NCBI GenBank assembly: GCA_910587835.1 | Contig: CAJUNQ010000005.1 | Coordinates: forward strand, 54,175 to 118,174 | Reading direction: 5' to 3' | Source of the DNA: an uncultured Oscillospiraceae bacterium | Lineage (GTDB): Bacteria > Bacillota > Clostridia > Oscillospirales > Acutalibacteraceae | DNA length: 64,000 nucleotides | Shown: piece after piece, positions 9,551 through 18,433 of the stretch | How the letters are laid out: the number at the start of each line of letters is the position of its first letter | Position numbering within the stretch: the stretch's first letter is position 1 | Made by a program: the position numbers and the translations under genes | The notes under the pieces: model-generated | What the model saw: the letters and a program-made list of their open reading frames with translations, nothing else | Told to the model about the DNA's origin: nothing | Database searches by the model: none

Positions 9551-9592
9551 CAAAAAAGAAGGGAGATCCCAAAGGGGTCCCCCTTCTTTTTT
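9551..9592 (+). terminator. Intrinsic terminator after GH2
   Basis: AAGAAGGGAGATCCC and the opposing GGGGTCCCCCTTCTT arm form a hairpin followed by TTTTTT. The A run upstream makes it potentially bidirectional. Confidence 0.85.
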
Positions 9593-9643
9593 GCACTCGT
9601 TAAGAAATTTTGAAAAAAATATGAAAAAATTTGCAAATGGGGA

Positions 9644-9672
9644 TTGACAAAGAATACCTGTAGAACTATAAT
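9644..9672 (+). promoter_or_regulatory. Consensus promoter of the sugar ABC transporter operon
   Basis: TTGACA at 9644-9649 and TATAAT at 9667-9672 are both perfect matches with 17-base spacing. The leader from about 9680 to 9818 carries a T16 tract and two dyads. Confidence 0.88.
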
Positions 9673-9698
9673 AGTCAAGTAGCACAAATGAATTAGCG

Positions 9699-9714
9699 TT
9701 TTTTTTTTTTTTTT
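9699..9714 (+). repeat. T16 homopolymer in the transporter leader
   Basis: Sixteen consecutive T occur about 20 bases downstream of the predicted transcription start. Tracts of this length are prone to replication and transcription slippage. Confidence 0.9.
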
Positions 9715-9734
9715 GAGCGATTTCCCGATTTTTT

Positions 9735-9750
9735 CAATTGGTTCCAATTG
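9735..9750. promoter_or_regulatory. Palindrome, possible operator in the transporter leader
   Basis: CAATTGGTTCCAATTG is a near-perfect dyad with 7-base arms. It is followed at 9750-9774 by a second stem (GGCGGGGC/GCTCCGCC). Lying 60 bases after the start site it could be a roadblock operator or an RNA structure. No regulator gene is adjacent, so the binding protein is unknown. Confidence 0.4.
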
Positions 9751-9818
9751 GCGGGGCGGTAGCCTGCTCCGCCAGTGAACATAATTTTTTTATCATTTTT
9801 TCTTAGGAGGTAAAAGAA

Positions 9819-11507
9819 ATGAAAGCAAAACGAGTTCTGGCACTGCTTCTGGCTCTGGCCCTGTGCGCCAGCCTGTTCGCGGCCTGCGGCGGCGACGGCG
9901 GCTCCAGCAGCAGCGCCGGCGGAACCTCGAGCGCCAGCAGTGAGGCCGGCGGCGAGAGCAGCGAGGCTGGCACAGAGAGCGGCGAAGACGCTTCCGCCCC
10001 TGAGGGTGGCGATGCTGCCGGGGGCGGCTACAGCTTCCCTCTGGCTGAGCCTGTCACACTGACCGCCTGGCGCACCGCTGCCACCACTGACCCCAAGCTG
10101 GGCATTGTCACCTATAACGACATTGAGTCGGTGATGGAGTGGGAGAAGCGCACCAACGTGCACATCGATTGGCAGATTCCCACCTCCGGCCAGGAGACGG
10201 AGAACTTCAACCTGATGATCACCTCCGGCGATTATCCCGACCTGATTTTTGACGCCAACGCCCGCTATGTAGGCGGCCTGGGCAAGGCCATTCAGGACGG
10301 CGTTGTGCGGCCCCTGGACGACATGATCGAAACCCTGGGCAAGGATTATCTGGCTCTGATCAGCCAGGACGAGATGGTGCTGAAGGACTGCAAAACCGAT
10401 GACGGTCAGTTCGGCGCTGTGTTCGCCATCAACTGCCCCGACCAGGGCCCCTGGTATGGCATGGCCATGCGCCAGGACTGGCTGACTGAGCTGAAGCTGG
10501 ATACCCCTGTTACCTACGACGACTGGCACGACGTACTGACCGCCTTTAAAGAGAAGAAGGGAGCAAAGGCCCCCCTGTGGCTGACCTACACTGCCGGCGA
10601 CTGGTTCGGCGTGTTCTCCGCGGGCTACGGCGTGGGCAACCTGGGCGGCAACACCTTCTTCCGGGTGGACAACCAGGTGAAGTACAGCCCCGCTGAGGAG
10701 GGGTACAAAAAGTATCTGACCACCCTGCATCAGTGGTACTCTGAGGGTCTGCTGGATGCGGACTACTACACCCGCACCACCAGCACCACTGTGCCCGAGA
10801 CTTTGGCCAATACCGGCGACAGCGGTGCCTGGCCCGACATCTACACCCTGCTCAGCATCCACACTACTGCCTCTGAGGACCCCAACATCGATGTGGTGGC
10901 TGTGCCCGCCCCTGTGGAGAAGGAGGGCGACCAGCTGCATCTGCGCCAGTATAACTGGACCCGCGGCACCGACTGCTGCGCCATTTCCACTTCCTGTGAA
11001 AACCCCGAGCTGGCCATGGCCTGGCTGAACCTGGGCTCTCAGCAGGACTTTGCCTACCTGGCCTATTATGGCATTGAGGGCGAGACCCACACCATTGAGG
11101 ACGGCAAGCCTGTGTTTACCGACAAGGTGCTGAACAACCCCGAGGGTTTGGTTCCCAACGACGCCATGATCAAGTACTGTTGGCGTTCTCCCGGCATGTA
11201 CATCTGGGACCGCGAGCTGCAGACCGCCGACGAGAAGTCTCTGGCCGCTATCAACGATATCTGGGTCTCCAACGCCGACGGCGACTACATGATGCCCAAC
11301 GTCACCCTGACCGCTGAGGAGGGCACCCGCTATGCCACTCTGCTGGGCGACATCAAGACCTACGCGGAGGAGATGACCACCAAGTTCATTCTGGGCAACG
11401 AGCCCCTGGAGAACTTTGACAGCTATGTGGAGAGCATGAAGGGCATGGGCCTTGAGGAAATGATCTCTCTGCAGCAGGCCGCTCTAGACCGCTTCAACGC
11501 CCGTTAA
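9819..11507 (+). CDS. Extracellular sugar-binding lipoprotein of a CUT1 ABC transporter
   Basis: A 562-residue protein with a lipoprotein signal peptide ending in the lipobox LFAAC, the modified cysteine being C23. A Ser/Gly/Glu/Ala-rich linker spans about 24-65, followed by a two-lobed family 1 solute-binding fold. It would be tethered outside the membrane and deliver oligosaccharides to the two permeases encoded next. The large size (over 500) is typical of the LplA/YtcQ group. The operon has no ATPase gene, so a shared MsmK-type ATPase encoded elsewhere is expected. Confidence 0.9.
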   Translation: MKAKRVLALLLALALCASLFAACGGDGGSSSSAGGTSSASSEAGGESSEAGTESGEDASAPEGGDAAGGGYSFPLAEPVTLTAWRTAATTDPKLGIVTYNDIESVMEWEKRTNVHIDWQIPTSGQETENFNLMITSGDYPDLIFDANARYVGGLGKAIQDGVVRPLDDMIETLGKDYLALISQDEMVLKDCKTDDGQFGAVFAINCPDQGPWYGMAMRQDWLTELKLDTPVTYDDWHDVLTAFKEKKGAKAPLWLTYTAGDWFGVFSAGYGVGNLGGNTFFRVDNQVKYSPAEEGYKKYLTTLHQWYSEGLLDADYYTRTTSTTVPETLANTGDSGAWPDIYTLLSIHTTASEDPNIDVVAVPAPVEKEGDQLHLRQYNWTRGTDCCAISTSCENPELAMAWLNLGSQQDFAYLAYYGIEGETHTIEDGKPVFTDKVLNNPEGLVPNDAMIKYCWRSPGMYIWDRELQTADEKSLAAINDIWVSNADGDYMMPNVTLTAEEGTRYATLLGDIKTYAEEMTTKFILGNEPLENFDSYVESMKGMGLEEMISLQQAALDRFNAR

Positions 11508-11557
11508 ATTTTCCTTTGCATCATAGACCGGTTTCAAACGGGACCGGCCCCAGGCTG

Positions 11558-11580
11558 TCTCCCCTGCTTGCCAGGGGAGA
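11558..11580 (+). promoter_or_regulatory. Hairpin between binding protein and permease genes
   Basis: TCTCCCCTG and CAGGGGAGA form a 9-bp stem with a 5-base loop and no T run. Such structures after binding-protein genes commonly stabilise the upstream message so that the binding protein is made in excess. Confidence 0.6.
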
Positions 11581-11622
11581 TGCCATAATGGGGCGGATAT
11601 CAACTTGAATAGGGGTATCGTT

Positions 11623-12525
11623 ATGAAATCATTTTTAAATGACATAAAGAGAAATCCCGGCATCTACATTCTGATGATCCCCGTCCTGGCGTTCTTCATC
11701 ATTTTCGCCTATGTGCCTATGGGCGGCATCATCATGGCTTTTCAGAACTACACCCCCAAGGGCGGGTTCTTCCACAGCGACTTTGTGGGGTTCAAGCATT
11801 TCACGGATTTCTTCGGCAGCATCTACTTCGGGCGGCTCATCGGGAACACCCTGGCTATCAGCATTCTCAACCTGATCTTCGGGTTTCCGGCCCCCATCAT
11901 CTTCGCGCTGCTGCTCAACGAGGTGGGGAACAAGGCCTTTAAAAAGACCGTGCAAACGGTCAGCTATCTGCCCTACTTTATCTCTCTGGTTATCGTGTGC
12001 GGCCTGGTGGCAGACTTTACCGCCTCCGACGGCCCTGTCACCGACCTGATTGCCAGCCTGGGGGGCGAGCGCATCAACTATCTGGGCCAGCCCCAGTATT
12101 TCCGCACCATCTATATTTTAAGCGACATGTGGCAGGGCCTGGGCTTCAGCAGCATCATCTACCTGGCGGCCCTGGCGGGCATTGACCAGGAGCTGTATGA
12201 GGCCGCTGCCCTGGACGGCGCCAACCGCTGGCGGCAGACCATTCATGTCACCCTGCCGGGCATTGCCTCCACCATTATCATTCTGCTCATTCTGCGCATG
12301 GGCACCATGTTCTCGGTGGGCTATGAGAAGATCATTCTGCTGTACTCCACCAACACCTATGAGACAGCAGACGTAATCTCCAGCTATGTGTACCGCAAGG
12401 GCCTGCAGGAGTTCAACTACAGCTACTCCGCGGCAGTGGGCCTGTTCAACTCAGTCATCAATACGGTCCTCCTGGTGTTCTCCAACAAAATGAGCTCCAG
12501 GTTCTCCGATACCAGTCTGTTTTAA
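11623..12525 (+). CDS. Sugar ABC transporter permease (LplB/UgpA-like)
   Basis: Chosen start is the ATG at 11623, seven bases after AGGGG; a TTG at 11605 in frame lacks a ribosome site. The 300 residues contain six predicted membrane helices. The EAA loop that contacts the ATPase is EAAALDGANRWR, followed by the conserved G and P. It pairs with the next gene to form the membrane channel of a CUT1 importer. It is the second gene of the transporter operon, separated from the binding protein by a stem-loop spacer. Confidence 0.9.
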   Translation: MKSFLNDIKRNPGIYILMIPVLAFFIIFAYVPMGGIIMAFQNYTPKGGFFHSDFVGFKHFTDFFGSIYFGRLIGNTLAISILNLIFGFPAPIIFALLLNEVGNKAFKKTVQTVSYLPYFISLVIVCGLVADFTASDGPVTDLIASLGGERINYLGQPQYFRTIYILSDMWQGLGFSSIIYLAALAGIDQELYEAAALDGANRWRQTIHVTLPGIASTIIILLILRMGTMFSVGYEKIILLYSTNTYETADVISSYVYRKGLQEFNYSYSAAVGLFNSVINTVLLVFSNKMSSRFSDTSLF

Positions 12526-12539
12526 GGGGGGCGGGAAAT

Positions 12540-13427
12540 ATGATCAACAAGAAAACGCCCAGCCGTATTGTCTTTCTGGTGTTTCTCTACGCGTTCCTGT
12601 CGCTGCTGGCCCTGGTGTTCATCCTGCCGGTGTGGCATGTTATCATGGCATCCTTCTCCGAGGCCACGGTGCTTACCGCCCACACGGGGCTTGTGTGGGC
12701 CCCCTTGGGCAAGCCTACCACCGGCGGCTACGGCATTGTGCTCAGCAGCCCCAATATTCTGACAGGCTACGCCAACACCGCCTTTTATGTGATTGTGGGC
12801 ACCACCGTCAGCATGATCCTTACCATCATCGGCGCTTACTGCCTGTCCCGCAAAAGCTTCAAGTTCCGCAATGTTTTCATGCTTATTATCTCCTTTACCA
12901 TGTTGTTCAACGGCGGCATGGTGCCCACCTACATGGTGGTGCGCAACCTGGGGCTGTATGACAGCCGCTGGGCGGTAATCATCCCCGGGGCCATCTCGGT
13001 GTTCAACCTGATCATTCTGCGCACAGCCTTTATGGAGGTGCCCGAGTCTCTGGAGGAGTCGGCCAAGCTGGACGGCGCCAACGAGTGGACCATCATGTTC
13101 CGCATTATTGTGCCTCTTAGCAAGGCCTCCATCGCAGTGATTCTGCTGTACTACGCAGTGGGCATCTGGAATTCCTGGTTCCCGGCCATGATCTACCTGA
13201 AGGACCGGGGCAAGTTCCCTCTGCAGCTGATCCTGCGTGAAATTCTGCTGCTCAACGACACCCAGGTCATGACCAGCAGCGCCGACGCGGTGAAAAACGC
13301 CCAGCTGGAACGCAAGCTGGTGAAATACTGCACCATTGTGGTGAGCACCCTGCCCATCATGTGCTTCTACCCCTTCATTCAGAAGTATTTCACCAAGGGC
13401 GTCATGATCGGCGCGGTGAAGGGCTAA
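12540..13427 (+). CDS. Sugar ABC transporter permease (LplC/UgpE-like)
   Basis: A 295-residue integral membrane protein with six hydrophobic segments. Its EAA-type loop is ESAKLDGANEWT. It starts 14 bases after the first permease, preceded by a GGGGGGCGGG ribosome site. The two permeases are of the LplB-LplC/YtcP type that work with long lipoprotein receptors such as the one upstream. Substrates of this subfamily are generally complex oligosaccharides; the exact one is not readable here. Confidence 0.9.
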   Translation: MINKKTPSRIVFLVFLYAFLSLLALVFILPVWHVIMASFSEATVLTAHTGLVWAPLGKPTTGGYGIVLSSPNILTGYANTAFYVIVGTTVSMILTIIGAYCLSRKSFKFRNVFMLIISFTMLFNGGMVPTYMVVRNLGLYDSRWAVIIPGAISVFNLIILRTAFMEVPESLEESAKLDGANEWTIMFRIIVPLSKASIAVILLYYAVGIWNSWFPAMIYLKDRGKFPLQLILREILLLNDTQVMTSSADAVKNAQLERKLVKYCTIVVSTLPIMCFYPFIQKYFTKGVMIGAVKG

Positions 13428-13455
13428 GCCTATTCGTTCATTTATTCATTCCGTT

Positions 13456-13486
13456 CGATTCCCCTGACCATCCGGCAGGGGAATCG
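13456..13486 (+). promoter_or_regulatory. Hairpin between permease and GH43
   Basis: CGATTCCCCTG and CAGGGGAATCG form a perfect 11-bp stem without a following T run. It could be an mRNA-stability element or partial attenuator ahead of the GH43 gene. Confidence 0.5.
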
Positions 13487-13568
13487 GCATATCTCCGGCT
13501 GTTTCCAGGGACCCGCCGCGCCCCGGCGGGCATTCCCCGGGTCAACCGGAACCGAAAGGAGCCTCCTT

Positions 13569-15173
13569 ATGAAAAACGATATCCGCAAGACCTTTATCAA
13601 TCCCATCGTTCTGCCCGACTATCCTGTCCTGCCCGCAAGAGGCAGCCGGATTCAGCCTGACGAGGACGGCCAGGCTGCCATGCGCCGTATGGACGCCTCC
13701 TATGCCTGGGGCCGGGGCGGCAAGCCCCTGGTGAGCATGGACACCCTGATGGAGGAGGACGGCCATCCCGTCCCCATGAAGGGCTTGGGGGATGTGCTGA
13801 ACTTTGCCTACGGCAAAGCCGCCCAGAACGACGTGCGGGCCACCGCCGACCCCTCCGCCTACTATTTTGACGGCAAATGGTATCTCTACATCACCTCCGG
13901 CGCAGTGTATGAGAGCGAAAATCTGGTGGACTGGACCGTTCACCATGAGGACAGCTGGATGCCCATCTCCGCCCCCATGGCCCCCACGGTGGAGGCGTAT
14001 CACGGCAAATACTACGGCGCGGCCAACAACACCCCGCTGTTTGTGTCCGACAACCCTGTGGGCCCCTGGACCCAGGTGGGGGACTGGACCCTGCCCGACG
14101 GCCGGGAGTTTGTGGCAGGGGACGTGATGCTGTTCCGGGACGACGATGTCCGGCTGTACCTGTACTTTGGTCTGGGGCCCGCCATTCTGGGGGCTGAGCT
14201 GGACCCGGAGCGGCCCAACCATCTGCTCACCAGCCCCAAGGTGCTCATTCCCTTTGTCAAAGAGAATTACTGGGAGCGGTACGGCGGCAACAACGAGAAC
14301 TGGGGCCTGGGCTTTATCGAGGGCAGCTGGATGGTGAAGCACGGGGAGCGGTACTATCTGGTGTACTCCTGCGCGGGCACAGAGTTCTACACCTATGCCA
14401 TGGGCGCCTATGTGGCTGACTCCCCCCTGGGGGATTTCCACCCCCAGGCGAAAAACCCTGTCTCCCGCAACCGGGACAAGGGCCTGTGCAAGGGCGGCGG
14501 GCATGGCTCCTTTGTCAAGGGGCCCAACGACACCCTGTGGATCTTCTACACCATCCCCGTTTGTGTGGACGCTACCATGGAGCGGCGCATTGGCATGGAC
14601 CCGGCGGGCTTTGACGAGGAGGGCAACCTGTTCGCCCTCACAGGCATCGACGTGCCCCAGTGGCGGCCCGGGGTAATGGAGCGCCCCGAGCTGGGCAACG
14701 CCACGGAGCTGGCGCCCCTGACCGTGTTCAAAACCACCCAGGCCTCCTCTTGGGCGGACGGCCACTACCCCATGTACGCCCTGGACGAGGCCCTGCACAC
14801 CTGGTGGCAGCCCGCGCCTGAAGACAAGGAGCCCAGCCTGGCCGTGTGCCTGGGCGGACGCTACCATGTGCCGGCCTTCCGGGTGATGTGGAAGGACATT
14901 GGCATGGACCTGAACGCCGGGGTACTGGGCGGCGCTTACCAGTATGTGATCGAGACCTCTCTGGACGGAAAGAGCTGGACCGTTGCAGCAGACCTCTCGC
15001 ACAACGAGACCGACCTGTCCGTGGCCTATCACCCCATTGACACTGTGGTGGCCAGCTTTGCCCGCATCCGCATTCTGGGTGCGCCAAAGGGCATCACCCC
15101 GGGCCTGCTGAACTTCACCGTGTTCGGCGAGAGCATCTACAAAACCAACATCCAGTTCAAGGCGGAGGCCTGA
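13569..15173 (+). CDS. GH43-like five-bladed beta-propeller glycosidase
   Basis: This 534-residue cytoplasmic protein has the GH43 pattern: catalytic base D94 in ADPSAYYFDGKWYLY and probable acid E251 in GFIEGSWM. A C-terminal domain of about 150 residues resembles a discoidin-type (F5/8 C) carbohydrate-binding fold. GH43 members are mostly beta-xylosidases and alpha-L-arabinofuranosidases. It sits at the end of the ABC transporter operon with an AAAGGAG ribosome site, so it likely trims the imported oligosaccharide. The exact bond is uncertain. Confidence 0.82.
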   Translation: MKNDIRKTFINPIVLPDYPVLPARGSRIQPDEDGQAAMRRMDASYAWGRGGKPLVSMDTLMEEDGHPVPMKGLGDVLNFAYGKAAQNDVRATADPSAYYFDGKWYLYITSGAVYESENLVDWTVHHEDSWMPISAPMAPTVEAYHGKYYGAANNTPLFVSDNPVGPWTQVGDWTLPDGREFVAGDVMLFRDDDVRLYLYFGLGPAILGAELDPERPNHLLTSPKVLIPFVKENYWERYGGNNENWGLGFIEGSWMVKHGERYYLVYSCAGTEFYTYAMGAYVADSPLGDFHPQAKNPVSRNRDKGLCKGGGHGSFVKGPNDTLWIFYTIPVCVDATMERRIGMDPAGFDEEGNLFALTGIDVPQWRPGVMERPELGNATELAPLTVFKTTQASSWADGHYPMYALDEALHTWWQPAPEDKEPSLAVCLGGRYHVPAFRVMWKDIGMDLNAGVLGGAYQYVIETSLDGKSWTVAADLSHNETDLSVAYHPIDTVVASFARIRILGAPKGITPGLLNFTVFGESIYKTNIQFKAEA

Positions 15174-15267
15174 GCCCGCCAGAGAAAAGCAGAGCCGGTC
15201 CACCCCGCAGGCAAGGTCTTCCGTCAAACAAAAGCATGTCTTCCCGGCACAAAGAAGAGGAAGCCCC

Positions 15268-15474
15268 ATGAAGAACAGCCAGCCCAAAAAGGAGCCCTTT
15301 ATCGCCATGAACAGCTCCCAGCCCAGCGGCCCCTCGGGCGTCAGTGTAGACACCCAGATCATGGTGACGGGCGGGAAGAAAAGCGAGGAACAGTTCTATG
15401 CGGCCCACTCCAATGAGGGGAGGGCAAAGGGCCTTTTCGGCAAAATACGGGCCCTGTTTCAACGCAAGCCTTAG
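15268..15474 (+). CDS. Small hypothetical protein
   Basis: A 68-codon ORF with an AGAGGAAG ribosome site before the ATG. The protein is polar, rich in Ser, Lys and Gly, and ends in a basic amphipathic segment (GLFGKIRALFQRKP). There is no signal peptide and no recognised domain. It lies between GH43 and GH3 on the same strand. It may be real because of its start signal, but the evidence is thin. Confidence 0.4.
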   Translation: MKNSQPKKEPFIAMNSSQPSGPSGVSVDTQIMVTGGKKSEEQFYAAHSNEGRAKGLFGKIRALFQRKP

Positions 15475-15528
15475 AAATTTTACGCCTTTCCCCTCGCAGT
15501 CGAAAAGCATACGGCCCAAGCCGCGGGC

Positions 15529-15557
15529 TTGCGCGGGCGTTCAGACTCTGCTATAAT
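15529..15557 (+). promoter_or_regulatory. Promoter of the GH3 gene
   Basis: TTGCGC at 15529-15534 and TATAAT at 15552-15557 with a 17-base spacer, 36 bases before the GH3 start codon. Confidence 0.7.
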
Positions 15558-15592
15558 GACAGCATCAGATCAGCAAGAAGGGAGCGTATACC

Positions 15593-18124
15593 ATGAACAA
15601 AACCTATGCGGACCAGGCCCCCCGCCTGGCCCTGGCCCGGCAGCTGGCTGTAGAGGCCATGGTCCTGCTGAAAAACGAGGACCAGCTTCTCCCGCTGCCT
15701 GCCGGAAAAACCATCGCCCTGCTGGGCCAGACCCAGCTGGAGACTATCATCGGCGGGGCAGGCTCCGGGGCCTCCCACAGCGAGGGCTCCCTGCAAATCA
15801 GGGAGGAGCTGGCAAAGGCCGGCCTTACCCTTGAGCCCGGCCTGGACGGCTTCTACCAGGAGCTTGCCCAACAGCGCCGTCAGGAGGCCGAAAAGAAGCA
15901 GCAGGAGGGCGGCGACTGGCGCAAGCAGTTTGAGGGCCTGGTGGCCAGCGGCATGATTTACGAATTGTTCGGCCGCTACACCGCTGCCCAGGAGGAGCCC
16001 ATCCCCCAGAGCGGGCTGTGGCAGGCCGCGGCCCAGGGCACAGACACTGCCCTGGTGGTCATTGGCCGGGCCACCGGCGGCGAGGAGTGCGACCGCCGGG
16101 TGGAGGACGACTATCATCTCACCCCCTCAGAGCAGGATCTGCTCTCACAGGCCTGCGCCCATTTTGAGAAGGTGGCCGTGGTGTTCAACTGTGCCGGGCT
16201 GGTGGACCTGAGTTGCACCCAGCAGTACCCCCAGGTCAAAGCGGCCCTGTTCATGGGCCCCACAGGGGAACAGGCCGCCGGAGCCCTGGCGGACCTGGTC
16301 ACCGGCAAGGCAGCGCCCTCGGGCAAGCTGAGCCAAACCGCCGCCCTGCGCTATGAGGACTACCCCACTGCCAGGCACTTCTCCTGCACCCGGGAGGACC
16401 CGGAGGCCCTGCTCACCTACGAGAGCTATGGACTGGACAAGGAGCAGAACGGCAGCAAGGGCTTTGCGGCCAGCCCGGTCACTGTGTACCAGGAGGACGT
16501 CTATGTGGGCTACCGGTATTTTGACAGCTTCCAGAAACCGGTGCTGTACCCCTTTGGTTTTGGCCTGAGCTACGCCTCCTTTACATGGCAGGCCGGAAGC
16601 CCCGCTATTGCAGGGGGACAGCTGACAGTCCCGGTGGCAGTGCGGAACACCTCCGCCCAATACCCGGGCAAGGAGGCCGTGCAGCTGTATGTGCACGCCC
16701 CTGCCGGCCAGCTGAAAAAGCCCTGGCAGGAGCTGAAGGCCATTGCCAAAACGCCTCTGCTTCAGCCTGGGGAGAGCTGCGAGGTCGCCCTGTGCTGCGG
16801 CCTGGAGGACCTGGCCTCCTTTGACGAGGCCGGCATGTGCTATGTATTGGAGCCCGGCGAGTACGCCCTGATGGTGGGGACCGGCTCTCACAACACAGCC
16901 CCGGCAGCAGCGCTGGACCTGCCGGAGCAGCTGGTCACCCGCAAGGTCACGGCAGACATTGGCCTGAGCCCGGTCAACCGCGGCAAGGTGGAGTTCCTGA
17001 CGCCCCAGGCCCAACGCCCGGCGGAGAGTCTTGCCGGTCTGCCCCGGCTGACGGTTACAGCAGACTGCCTGGCCGTGAACTGGCCCAGCCACACCGCCTA
17101 CCAGAATGATGTGGCTCCGGCGCAGTCCACTTTGGCGGACGTAGCCGCCGGGAAGGTGTCCATGGAGGCCTTTGTCAATCAGATGAGCCTGAAGGAGCTG
17201 GCTGTGCTGTGCAATGGCTATGGCCCGGGCCTGCCCTTTGGGGGGCTGGGTCATGAGGAGCTGCCCGCCACCATACAGGACGAGGAGGGGAAGGACATTG
17301 CCTGCAACACCCATCCCAGCGCCATGATGGGCTATTGCAACCCTGCCATTGAGAAGTACGGCATCTACTCCACCTGGTATAAGGACGGCCCAGCCGGTGT
17401 AGGCAAAACCGCCTGGCCCACCGGCATGATGATCGCCTGCACCTTCAGTCCGGAGCTGGCCTATGAGTTCGGCAGCGCCTGCGGCTGCGAGGCGGAGCAG
17501 ATGGGGGTGGGCAGCTGGCTGGCCCCCGGCATGAACCTGATCCGCAACCCCATTGAGGGCCGGGCCTTTGAGTATTTCTCTGAGGACCCCTGCCTGTGCG
17601 GGCTGATGGGCGTCCAGATTACCAAGGGAGCCCAGGAGAACAACCACATCACCCTGTGCCCCAAGCATTTTGCCCTGAACGAGCAGGAGACCTACCGCCG
17701 GGGCAACGCCAAGAAGAACATCGACGCGGTAGACACCATTGTCACCGCCCGGGCCGCCCGGGAGCTGTACCTGCGGCCCTTTGAGCAGGTGGTGACCAAG
17801 GCAAAGCCCACCACGCTGATGACCTCCTTCAACAAGCTCAACGGAACCTTTGCCGCCGGGAACCATGTGCTGTGCACAGAGATTCTCCGGGGGGAGTGGG
17901 GCTTTGACGGCGTGGTGGTCACCGACTGGGGAGACATGGACATGGTGGTGGACGGCGCGGACGCAGTGCAGGCTGGCAACGATGTCATCATGCCCGGAGG
18001 CCCGCCGGTCATCGCCCAGGTGCTTAAGGGCTATGAGGAGGGCCGGGTAGACCTTGCCCACCTGCGCCAGGCCGTGGCCCATCTGATGAACTACCTGATC
18101 AGCGCAAAGGCATACGAAAAGTAA
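15593..18124 (+). CDS. Glycoside hydrolase family 3 with reversed domain order
   Basis: An 843-residue beta-glucosidase/beta-xylosidase-type protein. The usual C-terminal alpha/beta sandwich (VEAMVLLKNEDQLLPL, about residue 20) comes first, then a fibronectin-III-like region (about 330-440), and the TIM barrel is last. The nucleophile is D778 in VVTDWGDMD. The KHFALNEQE motif lies about 90 residues before it. This order is the reverse of most GH3 enzymes but is known from Ruminococcus and Butyrivibrio beta-glucosidases. No signal peptide: cytoplasmic. It has its own promoter and a terminator downstream. Confidence 0.9.
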   Translation: MNKTYADQAPRLALARQLAVEAMVLLKNEDQLLPLPAGKTIALLGQTQLETIIGGAGSGASHSEGSLQIREELAKAGLTLEPGLDGFYQELAQQRRQEAEKKQQEGGDWRKQFEGLVASGMIYELFGRYTAAQEEPIPQSGLWQAAAQGTDTALVVIGRATGGEECDRRVEDDYHLTPSEQDLLSQACAHFEKVAVVFNCAGLVDLSCTQQYPQVKAALFMGPTGEQAAGALADLVTGKAAPSGKLSQTAALRYEDYPTARHFSCTREDPEALLTYESYGLDKEQNGSKGFAASPVTVYQEDVYVGYRYFDSFQKPVLYPFGFGLSYASFTWQAGSPAIAGGQLTVPVAVRNTSAQYPGKEAVQLYVHAPAGQLKKPWQELKAIAKTPLLQPGESCEVALCCGLEDLASFDEAGMCYVLEPGEYALMVGTGSHNTAPAAALDLPEQLVTRKVTADIGLSPVNRGKVEFLTPQAQRPAESLAGLPRLTVTADCLAVNWPSHTAYQNDVAPAQSTLADVAAGKVSMEAFVNQMSLKELAVLCNGYGPGLPFGGLGHEELPATIQDEEGKDIACNTHPSAMMGYCNPAIEKYGIYSTWYKDGPAGVGKTAWPTGMMIACTFSPELAYEFGSACGCEAEQMGVGSWLAPGMNLIRNPIEGRAFEYFSEDPCLCGLMGVQITKGAQENNHITLCPKHFALNEQETYRRGNAKKNIDAVDTIVTARAARELYLRPFEQVVTKAKPTTLMTSFNKLNGTFAAGNHVLCTEILRGEWGFDGVVVTDWGDMDMVVDGADAVQAGNDVIMPGGPPVIAQVLKGYEEGRVDLAHLRQAVAHLMNYLISAKAYEK

Positions 18125-18151
18125 CATACTATATATAATAGGAAAGACAGA

Positions 18152-18198
18152 GAGCAGCGGTCTGACCGGGCAGCCGGCCGGACCGACGCTTTTTTTTG
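18152..18198 (+). terminator. Terminator after GH3
   Basis: A GC-rich imperfect hairpin (GCGGTC... with ...GGACCGACGC) is followed by a run of eight T. Confidence 0.65.
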
Positions 18199-18357
18199 TG
18201 CCCGGGCAGGCCGGGAATCAGACTCCGCCTCTGCCGGGTGGAAAAATAACGGGAAATTCTCCCTATTCCGGTTGCTTTCAGGCTGCTTATCTGTTACTAT
18301 GTAGTCACAGCAGTCTGTTATAGTTAACGCAATCACAGGCGTGCCCGCGCAGCCCTG

Positions 18358-18387
18358 CTTGAAAATCGGTAAATATGGATTTTCAAG
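18358..18387. promoter_or_regulatory. Inverted repeat upstream of GH51
   Basis: CTTGAAAATC and GATTTTCAAG form a perfect 10-bp dyad around GGTAAATATG, 47 bases before the GH51 start. It shares AAAATCGGTA and GATTTTCA with a second dyad at 20178-20199 on the far side of the GH51 unit. Confidence 0.6.
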
Positions 18388-18433
18388 TGCGTTTTCTATA
18401 ACCCGTCAACAATCCTATTACGGAGGCATTCAT

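Noticed and set aside
9550..9747. Small Lys-rich minus frame in the transporter leader
   Set aside because: It is the translation of T-rich promoter and terminator sequence, with no start signals.
13444..13490. TTCGATTCC resembling a tRNA T-loop
   Set aside because: It lies in a simple 11-bp hairpin; no acceptor, D or anticodon arms and no CCA.
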